Shown in pieces: positions 6,897 through 12,515 of a stretch of 14,625 nt of DNA (position 1 is its first letter; the number at the start of each line of letters is the position of its first letter). The notes under the pieces were generated by a model that was not told where the DNA came from, did not search any database, and was given only the letters and a program-made list of their open reading frames with translations. A program made the translations under genes and the position numbers. The DNA lies in contig JAEENZ010000027.1 of NCBI GenBank assembly GCA_016283985.1, forward strand, positions 1-14,625, written 5' to 3'. This stretch comes from Bacteroidales bacterium. Lineage in GTDB: Bacteria; Bacteroidota; Bacteroidia; Bacteroidales; UBA932.

Positions 6897-7571
6897 ATGA
6901 AAAAGTTTTTGACCATTTTAATGTGCATTGCAGGTACTGCACTCATTTATTCCTGCGACTTTATTGGTGGCGGCTCCGAAAGTGACGTGCCCGACGATAT
7001 CACTCTCGACGAAATGAACGAAAAAGGTTACGCCATCAAGATCAGCTACACAAGTGATTCCGGCTCCGATAATGGCTACTTCGTGTATACCCGCAAGGGC
7101 AAGAAGTACCGCTGGGATGCCGTTACCAAGAGCACTACCTACGCCTACTTCTACGACCGTGGCACCGAGACGGGCCACGAGTACTACAAGGGTTCTCAGG
7201 AAGATGGAGAATGGGAAGATGCCAATTACTACAGTACCCAGCAGACGGTGAACAACCTGTTCGCAGAGTGGGTCACCGACTGCAGCAACCTGCTTTCCGG
7301 ATACGGATTCTCCAAGACAGGAAGCACCAAGATTCTTGGCAAGACCTGCGACGTGTGGTCCGGCACATACTCCAAGGAAGGCAAGGCCTTCGGCGCCGTT
7401 GCCTACGGCGAGATGACACGTGAGGGCAACACCGGCGAATTCTGCGTCTGGAACGGCCTCTGCCTCCGCACCAAGGTCAACGACAAAGTGCAGACCGAAG
7501 CCACCGCCCTCGTGGTCAATGTGCCCGACAGCGCCTTCACCGAAACGAACGATATCAGCTGGATTAAGTAA
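6897..7571 (+). CDS. Lipoprotein of about 224 residues, function unknown
   Basis: A lipoprotein signal peptide (MKKFLTILMCIAGTALIYSC) with probable lipidated Cys20 is followed by a Gly/Ser/Asp-rich linker, the sort of stretch that can help export to the outer membrane surface in Bacteroidota. The mature part is rich in aromatic residues and beta-type alternation, with Cys129, Cys151, Cys183 and Cys189 that could form two disulfides. The segment ILGKTCDVWSG, a later C-V-W-N-G-L-C-L-R and the closing hydrophobic-Asn-Val-Pro pattern recall lipoproteins of the DUF4412/LolA-like kind; this is a weak resemblance from memory and not an assignment. ATG 6897 is chosen because the signal peptide starts there. 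It sits between the HTH gene (11-base gap) and the 42-residue peptide gene (11-base gap). Confidence 0.85.
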   Translation: MKKFLTILMCIAGTALIYSCDFIGGGSESDVPDDITLDEMNEKGYAIKISYTSDSGSDNGYFVYTRKGKKYRWDAVTKSTTYAYFYDRGTETGHEYYKGSQEDGEWEDANYYSTQQTVNNLFAEWVTDCSNLLSGYGFSKTGSTKILGKTCDVWSGTYSKEGKAFGAVAYGEMTREGNTGEFCVWNGLCLRTKVNDKVQTEATALVVNVPDSAFTETNDISWIK

Positions 7572-7582
7572 ACATACCCGGT

Positions 7583-7711
7583 ATGAAAGAACTGAAAAAA
7601 GGTGAATACCTCGCACCGGAAGTTGAGGTGGTAGCGCTTGCCCTGCAAGGCGTCATAGCTTTATCCGGCGACATAGAAGATTCGTCGGAAAGGTCGGAAA
7701 TCGGATGGTAA
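7583..7711 (+). CDS. 42-residue peptide of the Bacteroidota short-peptide type
   Basis: An open frame of 42 codons runs from ATG 7583 to TAA 7709-7711. It starts MKELKKGEYLAPEVEVVALA, continues through L-Q-G-V-I-A-L-S-G-D, and ends in an acidic/Ser-rich tail with a final G-W. The pattern (basic start, Y-x-A-P, V-E-V-V, a hydrophobic run, then S-G and an acidic tail ending in Trp) is one I recall from many unannotated 40-60-residue Bacteroidota peptides found beside surface-protein genes. It begins 11 bases after the lipoprotein stop, and the next gene's Shine-Dalgarno follows its stop, so it is placed as a true operon member. No signal peptide is evident. Function unknown. A nine-base tandem repeat (7684-7701) encodes part of the tail. 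Confidence 0.72.
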   Translation: MKELKKGEYLAPEVEVVALALQGVIALSGDIEDSSERSEIGW

Positions 7712-7717
7712 AGGAGG
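7712..7717 (+). promoter_or_regulatory. Strong Shine-Dalgarno sequence of the BspA-like gene
   Basis: AGGAGG lies eight bases before ATG 7726. It decides for that start over the in-frame ATG at 7705, which lies inside the preceding peptide gene. Such a perfect site is unusual in Bacteroidota, where most genes in this window have none, and hints at high-level or coupled translation. Confidence 0.75.
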
Positions 7718-7725
7718 AAAGGATT

Positions 7726-9711
7726 ATGAAGAGATTAACATTTATTCTTCTGGCCTTTGCAGCCATATTCGCTTCTTGCCAGCAGGAAGCCTTTGCTCCT
7801 GAAAATGAGGAAGAAACAGTATCTCCTAAGGTTATTTATGCTTCTGTAGATGACGGCACCAAAGCGGGCATGGACCGCTATGATGCCGGTGGTGGCACCT
7901 ATTTGTACAGGCATCACTGGGAGGCTGGAGACCTGATCTATGTCTATGAAGGGACCAGCGTCACCACTTATGAGTGCACGAATGCGGCGACCGGCGAATT
8001 CACAGAGAGTTCAACTTCGACCATACCTGGTGGCAAGAGTTTCACGAACTGCCGGGCTGTATATTCTAACGTAGGCCCTGTTTCCGTCCGGGCGAACGAC
8101 AAAGTCAGTGTGAACAACACAGATACTGGAGGATATACTTCAAGCTCAGACACGCCGGGATACGGCAATTTCATGGTTGCATCAACGTCTGACGGCATTC
8201 ATTTCCATTTCGTCAGCCAGGTGGGATGGGTAAAGCTCCAACTCACGGGCGTTCAGGCTGTAAAGACCATAGAAATGGCCAAGTATGGCTTAGGAGAAGA
8301 TTATGAAGGATTTTATGAGTACGATTTCTCCACAGATACTTACACTTTCGACGAAAGCCAGGGCGAGCGTTTGACCCTCACCCTGGATACCCCGGTCACG
8401 CTCGATCCCGTGACCCCCACTGATTTCTATTTCGCACTCCCCGCCATGTCCTATGCCGGTCTGAACTTCGAGTTCTCTTTTGACGGCGTTGCCGGAAGCG
8501 ATGCGATTTCTACCTCCAATACCGTGGTCATTGACCGGAACACTGTCACTCCGATGGCTGTGAAGGAAGTGGGTCTAAGATCCATGCTTTGCACAGGTGT
8601 GAATTTCAATCATATTCTTAAGACCCTGGTTGCAGGGACAGACAAATCGAGCACAGATGTTGATGATCAGATTACCGGAATCGTGTTCTCCCTAGGAGAG
8701 GCATCCCCCGCAGCAACATCCTCCAATCTGGCAGACAGCGGAAAACCCATTTACGCTACATTCGATGCCGGAAGCGGCTTGATCACGCTGCATACAGGGG
8801 CAGGCATTGTAACACTCAATTCAGAATGCACCTCCATGTTCCAGAATATGACGGCCCTTGAAAGCATCGCTATGCTATCCCAGATCAGCCGGTCAACAGT
8901 CAGTGTCGAGTCCATGTTCAGGGGATGCTCAAGCCTGGAGTCCGTGAATCTGAGCAAACTGGACGTCTCCACAGCGACGACATTCGGTAATATGTTCAAC
9001 GGATGCAGCTCGCTCACGAGCCTGGATTTGTCCTCCTTTAATACGTCCAACGCCACCACCCTCACATACATGTTCGCAGGCTGCAGCTCCCTTACTACCC
9101 TGGATGTCAGCGGTTTCAACACAAAGAAGGTGACGACTTTCAGTGACATGTTCAACGGGTGCACCTCCCTTGCCAGCATCGACTTCGGGGCATCCTTCTT
9201 CAAGAATACGCTTATCCGTACGCTGGACGGCATGTTCTATAATTGCTCGAGCCTGGGTTCCGTCAACCTGACGAAAGATGCAAGCGCCTCTTTCGAGACC
9301 ACTTCTCCCTTTAGCACGATGGCGGTTATATGCTACGGTTGTTCTAATCTTACCAGCTTTACCATCCCGCTCCCGGGCAGGGTGACCAGTTTCCAAGACG
9401 CATTCATGAACTGTTCAAAACTCGAGGTTGTCGATATGGACGCCTTGCAGGATTACAGTGATCCTAATTACAAACAGATGTTCAGAGGCTGCCGGAAACT
9501 GAATATGCTCAAGGTTAGTCATTGGGGCTGTCCAACCCTTAGCAGTGGCACAACCACCGAGAAGAACAGGTACATGTTCATGGAGACAAGTGAAGATGCC
9601 AGTGGCCTGGACATCTATATTGCTTCATCACAGTTTACCTGGCTTGGTTATTACTTCAATGCTACGATGAAAGAATCGGGCTTCGTCACCCGGCACGACC
9701 CCAGCATCTAA
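7726..9711 (+). CDS. Surface lipoprotein: fimbrillin-like N-terminal region plus BspA-type leucine-rich repeats
   Basis: The 661-residue protein has a lipoprotein signal peptide (MKRLTFILLAFAAIFASC, lipidated Cys18). The N-terminal 280 or so residues look fimbrillin-like: an early D-D-G-T-K-A segment followed by HHWEAGDLIYVYEG, the W-x-x-G-D-x-I hallmark of Bacteroidota fimbrillin-like/Mfa1-like domains. From position 8836 the sequence turns into BspA/DUF285-type leucine-rich repeats (MFNGCSSLTSLDLSSFNTSN). The ATGTTC of each unit starts at 8836, 8914, 8992, 9070 and 9148, exactly 78 bases (26 residues) apart, then at 9232 and, degenerate, at 9478. These repeats occur in adhesins and other surface proteins. 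Cell-surface attachment to host, mucin or neighbouring cells is inferred. It is the last gene of the HTH-lipoprotein-peptide operon and is followed by a hairpin. Confidence 0.88.
   Translation: MKRLTFILLAFAAIFASCQQEAFAPENEEETVSPKVIYASVDDGTKAGMDRYDAGGGTYLYRHHWEAGDLIYVYEGTSVTTYECTNAATGEFTESSTSTIPGGKSFTNCRAVYSNVGPVSVRANDKVSVNNTDTGGYTSSSDTPGYGNFMVASTSDGIHFHFVSQVGWVKLQLTGVQAVKTIEMAKYGLGEDYEGFYEYDFSTDTYTFDESQGERLTLTLDTPVTLDPVTPTDFYFALPAMSYAGLNFEFSFDGVAGSDAISTSNTVVIDRNTVTPMAVKEVGLRSMLCTGVNFNHILKTLVAGTDKSSTDVDDQITGIVFSLGEASPAATSSNLADSGKPIYATFDAGSGLITLHTGAGIVTLNSECTSMFQNMTALESIAMLSQISRSTVSVESMFRGCSSLESVNLSKLDVSTATTFGNMFNGCSSLTSLDLSSFNTSNATTLTYMFAGCSSLTTLDVSGFNTKKVTTFSDMFNGCTSLASIDFGASFFKNTLIRTLDGMFYNCSSLGSVNLTKDASASFETTSPFSTMAVICYGCSNLTSFTIPLPGRVTSFQDAFMNCSKLEVVDMDALQDYSDPNYKQMFRGCRKLNMLKVSHWGCPTLSSGTTTEKNRYMFMETSEDASGLDIYIASSQFTWLGYYFNATMKESGFVTRHDPSI
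8836..9231 (+). repeat. Tandem 78-bp coding repeat (BspA/DUF285 leucine-rich repeats)
   Basis: Consecutive units begin with ATGTTC at 8836, 8914, 8992, 9070 and 9148, each 78 bases after the last; a unit of 84 bases leads to the next at 9232. The protein consensus is M-F-x-G-C-S-S-L-x-S-L-D-L-S-x-F-N-T. DNA identity between units is only moderate, so the array is old and not a recent expansion. Confidence 0.85.
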
Positions 9712-9733
9712 TCAAGTTAATTCCTTGTTTTTC

Positions 9734-9762
9734 AAAGGCCGACCCAATTTGAGTCGGCCTTT
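9734..9762. terminator. Strong bidirectional hairpin terminator
   Basis: AAAGGCCGAC (9734-9743) pairs perfectly with GTCGGCCTTT (9753-9762) around a nine-base loop. It lies between the convergent BspA-like gene (stop 9711) and the zinc peptidase gene (stop 9773) and can serve both; the stem's own A/T ends act as the short U-tract in each direction. Confidence 0.8.
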
Positions 9763-9772
9763 ATGTGTAAAT

Positions 9773-10444
9773 CTACCTTCTGCTGGTGCCGATGCCGATG
9801 TAGTAGAGAAGGGTGGCGAGGGAGCCGAGTGCGGCGATCACATAGGTGTAGGCGGCCCACTTGAGGGCGTCCTTGGCCATGGGAAGGGTCTCGTAGGTGG
9901 TGATGCCGGATGATTCCAGCCAGGCGATGGCCCGGTGGCTGGCATCGATCTCGACCGGCAGGGTGACCAGGCTGAATACCGTGGTCATTGCAAACAAAGC
10001 GATGCCCACCCAGAGCAGGGCGGGGAACACGTTGATGAAGATGACCCCGGCGAGCAGCACCCATTGCACGGTATTGTTGGCAAAGCTGACCACAGGCACC
10101 ATGGCGCTGCGCAGTTTCAGCGGGCCGTAGCCCTTTGCATGCTGTATGCAGTGGCCCGTTTCGTGTGCTGCTACCGCGGCGGCGGCGATGTTGCGCTGCG
10201 CATACACGGAATCCGACAGGTTGATGGTCTTCTTGGTAGGATCGTAGTGGTCGGTCAGCTGGCCGTTCACCGATCCTATCTGCACGTCGGTAATGCCGTT
10301 TTCTGCCATCATCTTTGCGGAAACTTCGGCTCCGCTCATATCGATGGCAACTTTAGAATACTTCTTGAAACGGCTCGTGAGCATGGTCTGAACCAGAAGG
10401 CTCAGCACCATCACGACAATCATTATAATCCAGGCAAAGTTCAT
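9773..10444 (-). CDS. YugP-type membrane zinc metallopeptidase
   Basis: The 223-residue protein matches the YugP-like neutral zinc peptidase family (Zn_peptidase_2). An N-terminal membrane segment spans about 4-22. The zinc motif HETGH at residues 94-98 sits in AVAAHETGHCIQHAKGY, and the downstream LPVEIDASHRA with Glu165 is the probable third ligand. Two hydrophobic segments lie at about 126-162 and another at about 198-216. The substrate is not established for the family; a membrane quality-control or proteolytic role is usually inferred. ATG 10444 (MNFAWIIMIV) is chosen over the TTG at 10450. It is the last gene of a three-gene operon, 12 bases after the Hsp15-like gene. Confidence 0.92.
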   Translation of the reverse strand: MNFAWIIMIVVMVLSLLVQTMLTSRFKKYSKVAIDMSGAEVSAKMMAENGITDVQIGSVNGQLTDHYDPTKKTINLSDSVYAQRNIAAAAVAAHETGHCIQHAKGYGPLKLRSAMVPVVSFANNTVQWVLLAGVIFINVFPALLWVGIALFAMTTVFSLVTLPVEIDASHRAIAWLESSGITTYETLPMAKDALKWAAYTYVIAALGSLATLLYYIGIGTSRR

Positions 10445-10456
10445 AGTCAAAACAAT

Positions 10457-10837
10457 TTATTCTTCCATGGAATCCCAAAGAGCATCCAGGGTACGGCGGT
10501 CTTTCTTCGTGGGCCGGCCTGTGCCTTTGTCGCGTTTTACGAAGAAGGTCTCCACCGGCGCATGAAGCTTGTCCAGTTCGGACTCGGGTGTCAGGTTCTC
10601 GGCATACTCCGACACCAGGGCGGCCCCCACGCGGGAGTGGAGCCCGGCCTTCACGCGATAGGTCAGTTCCACGGGCCCCTTGCGGATTACGAGCATGTCG
10701 CCAGGCTTTACCTCCTTCGAGGGTTTGCTCGGTACGCCGTTCACCTGCACTTTGTTGCCCTTGCAGGCCTCCGTGGCCTCTGAACGCGTCTTGAAAACGC
10801 GGATGCACCAGAGATATTTGTCGAGTCTGAGTTCCAT
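10457..10837 (-). CDS. hslR: S4-domain RNA-binding protein, Hsp15 (HslR) family
   Basis: The 126-residue protein opens directly with an S4 RNA-binding domain: MELRLDKYLWCIRVFKTRSE, then KVQVNGVPSKPSKEVKPGD, the typical pattern of Hsp15. The C-terminal part is basic (KRDKGTGRPTKKDRR), again as in Hsp15, which in E. coli binds 50S subunits carrying a stalled nascent chain so that they can be recycled. The S4 domain begins at the ATG ending at 10837, so the longer upstream frame (which has low-complexity Gly/Ser) is rejected. The start lies only two bases after the DJ-1 gene's stop, so translation is probably coupled. A general S4-domain protein of other function cannot be excluded. Confidence 0.9.
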   Translation of the reverse strand: MELRLDKYLWCIRVFKTRSEATEACKGNKVQVNGVPSKPSKEVKPGDMLVIRKGPVELTYRVKAGLHSRVGAALVSEYAENLTPESELDKLHAPVETFFVKRDKGTGRPTKKDRRTLDALWDSMEE

Positions 10838-10839
10838 TA

Positions 10840-11415
10840 TTATACGGTTTCCAGATAGAGGGCGTGACGCACCTGATCCACCTTTTCCGGACATACTTTC
10901 GCTACAATTTCCAGGCCGAAAGTGAGGGCATGTCCGGCGCTGCGGCCGGTGATGATGCGGCCCGAGCAGATGGCGGGACGCGGCTCGAAGCGTGCCCCTG
11001 CCTTCTCCAGGTATCCCTCGAAACCGTCGAAGCAGGTGACGGTGGCGCCTGCGATGCCCTTCAACTGACTGAGCACCAGCCCCGGAGCTGCGCAGATGGC
11101 CGCCACCGTGCCGCCGGCGTCATAGTGGGCCTGCATCAACTTGATAAGGGGCTTGCATGCTGCGAGGCTCTTGCTGCCCGGCATTCCGCCGGGGAAGATG
11201 AGCACATCCTTCTCCGTGGTTCCGTCATGGTCGATATCCATGAACGGGAGGCAGTCGTCCACCCCGACCATGACCCCATGGGAACTCTGGGCAAACGGAT
11301 CTTCGCCGATGCCGACCAGTGTGGAACGAAGCCCTGCCCTGCGCAGGACGTCATTGGTGCCAAGGGCCTCGACATCCTCGAAACCGTCAGCAAGGAAAAT
11401 GTATATGCCTTTCAT
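10840..11415 (-). CDS. DJ-1/PfpI family protein (YajL/DJ-1-like)
   Basis: The 191-residue protein has the full DJ-1 fold signature. DGFEDVEA includes Glu13, which normally sits beside the reactive cysteine. FPGGMPG is at 74-80, and the nucleophile elbow AAICAAPG gives Cys108. A C-terminal region G-R-S-A-G-H-A completes the family pattern. Members act in protection against oxidative and carbonyl stress, as chaperones or glyoxalase/deglycase-like enzymes; the specific activity is debated and cannot be read from sequence. It is the first gene of the operon with hslR and the YugP-like peptidase, which makes a stress or quality-control theme plausible. It is divergent from the cupin gene, with 44 bases between the starts. 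Confidence 0.92.
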   Translation of the reverse strand: MKGIYIFLADGFEDVEALGTNDVLRRAGLRSTLVGIGEDPFAQSSHGVMVGVDDCLPFMDIDHDGTTEKDVLIFPGGMPGSKSLAACKPLIKLMQAHYDAGGTVAAICAAPGLVLSQLKGIAGATVTCFDGFEGYLEKAGARFEPRPAICSGRIITGRSAGHALTFGLEIVAKVCPEKVDQVRHALYLETV

Positions 11416-11459
11416 ATCCGAAAAATCATTAACTTCGCGTTCGTAAAGATAGGAAAATT
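11416..11459. promoter_or_regulatory. Short divergent promoter region between the DJ-1 operon and the cupin gene
   Basis: The 44-base spacer holds a TAACTTCG (11430-11437) on the plus strand and a TATCTTTA on the minus strand, each seven of eight to TAnnTTTG. No convincing -33 element was found at the right spacing for either, so the promoters must overlap the opposite gene's 5' end or be weak. Assignment is tentative. Confidence 0.3.
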
Positions 11460-12515
11460 ATGGAAGAAAAGAAACTGTATCCCTTCAGGCTCACCCGCAT
11501 AGAAGACAATTATCCCTGGGGCAGCGAGGAGTTCCGCCTTGCGGACCTCGGCTACCGCGATACCTTCGTGCACGACGGCTGGCTGTCCGGCAACACAATG
11601 GGCGAGCTGATGGAGACCTACCTGGACCGCCTCACCGGCGACCATGTGTTCGATACCTTCGGGCTGCAGTTTCCATTCCAGATCCGCCGCATCCATGTGA
11701 AGGGGAGGATGCCGCTCCGCGTCAGTCCCGACGACGAAATTGCCCGCGACCGCTACGACCATCTCGGAAAGGAGAAACTCTGGTACGTGGTTTCGGCTGA
11801 GAAGGGCTCGCGCCTGCTGATCGGCTTCCGTCGCGATACTGATGCCTCCGAAGTCTACCAGGAATGCCTGGAAGGCAATCCGGTGAAACTCATGAATACC
11901 CTCGAACCCCGCGCCGGCCAGTTTTTCTACATTCCCGCCGGCACGCCCCACTGCGCCTTCGGCCCGATGACCATAGTGGAAGTCAGCGAATCTTCCGCGC
12001 TGGATTTCTGCCTCTGCGGCTGGGGTAACGACCTTGGAGATGAATTCGACCCCGCGCTGAACATAATCGACGCCCTCGACTTCATCAAATACGACCAGTA
12101 TCCGGAAGCGCTCTTAATCGGCAACGCTGGCGGAAAGGCGGCCCTCTCCGCGTCGCAAAGCGACTCGTTCCGGGAAAATGCTACGAGGTCCGCTTCCGCC
12201 AGCGTGCCGGGTGTGGAGACGCTGCTGCAACTGAGCCAGTTTACGGTAAACCGTGTTGAATTGAAACAGGCGTTGTCAATCGACAATACGGATTCCGAAA
12301 CCTGCCTCGCATACACATCCCTCAAAGGCTCATTCGAAATCCAGACCACGCCCGAAGTCAGCCCCGATAGCGAAAGGCTCCTTGCCGCAACCGAAGGCGA
12401 AACGGTGCTGATTCCCGCCGAAACCACATCCTTCATCCTCGCACCCCGCTCTGCGGACGCGACACTCCTCGAAGTGATGGTGGAAAAACTACCTGCGGAC
12501 GATTCTATAGAGTAA
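11460..12515 (+). CDS. Mannose-6-phosphate-isomerase-like cupin protein with altered active site
   Basis: The 351-residue protein is recognisably related to class I phosphomannose isomerase: LYPFRLTRIEDNYPWGSEEF at the start, V-S-P-D-D-E in place of V-H-P-D-D-E, GKEKLWYVV in place of GKTExWYI, and the IPAGTPHCA segment. The length fits. However, the usual zinc ligands appear changed: Gln to Arg and His to Ser in the first motif, Glu to Lys in the second; only the GTPH histidine and a later Glu remain. The catalytic Arg of the TYRVYD segment is also absent (LDFCLCGWG stands there). It may therefore be a divergent paralogue with another substrate or a binding protein rather than a true ManA. 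A palindromic element (12124-12205) lies in frame in the linker to the C-terminal sugar-isomerase-like domain. Its 3' end overlaps hipA by 11 bases. Confidence 0.8.
   Translation: MEEKKLYPFRLTRIEDNYPWGSEEFRLADLGYRDTFVHDGWLSGNTMGELMETYLDRLTGDHVFDTFGLQFPFQIRRIHVKGRMPLRVSPDDEIARDRYDHLGKEKLWYVVSAEKGSRLLIGFRRDTDASEVYQECLEGNPVKLMNTLEPRAGQFFYIPAGTPHCAFGPMTIVEVSESSALDFCLCGWGNDLGDEFDPALNIIDALDFIKYDQYPEALLIGNAGGKAALSASQSDSFRENATRSASASVPGVETLLQLSQFTVNRVELKQALSIDNTDSETCLAYTSLKGSFEIQTTPEVSPDSERLLAATEGETVLIPAETTSFILAPRSADATLLEVMVEKLPADDSIE
12124..12205. repeat. In-frame palindromic element with perfect 12-bp inverted ends and two inner hairpins
   Basis: ACGCTGGCGGAA (12124-12135) is perfectly repeated in inverse orientation as TTCCGCCAGCGT (12194-12205), and the pairing continues imperfectly inward (AAGGCGGCC against GGTCCGCTT). 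Inside are GTCGC-AAA-GCGAC (12152-12164) and CTCGT...ACGAG (12164-12168 with 12183-12187, sharing base 12164). The whole can fold into a three-way structure. The stretch encodes a low-complexity Ser/Ala-rich segment (KAALSASQSDSF and TRSASAS) with no counterpart in the isomerase family as I know it. This resembles a REP/RPE-like palindromic element inserted into a coding sequence. Confidence 0.6.

Noticed and set aside
6918..7616. A 232-codon minus-strand open frame opposite the lipoprotein gene
   Set aside because: The plus-strand frame has a lipoprotein signal peptide and operon context; the opposite frame has no plausible start context and is a codon-bias shadow.
7684..7701. Nine-base tandem repeat as a phase-variation tract
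   Set aside because: Only two copies differing at the last base are present, and a unit of nine would not shift the frame.
8836..9231. CRISPR-like or recently expanded DNA repeat
   Set aside because: The 78-base periodicity is in frame, encodes BspA-type leucine-rich repeats and has only moderate base identity, so it is a protein repeat.
9935..10783. A 282-codon plus-strand open frame across the YugP-like and Hsp15-like genes
   Set aside because: It is antisense to two well-supported genes, spans their intergenic gap, and its Gly/His-rich product matches nothing recognisable.
10838..10894. A longer N-terminus for the Hsp15-like protein
   Set aside because: The extra 19 residues are Gly/Ser-rich, overlap the DJ-1 gene's 3' end, and the S4 domain starts immediately at the ATG ending at 10837.
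11412..11951. A 179-codon minus-strand open frame opposite the start of the cupin gene
   Set aside because: It overlaps both the divergent promoter region and a clear cupin coding region and shows no domain.
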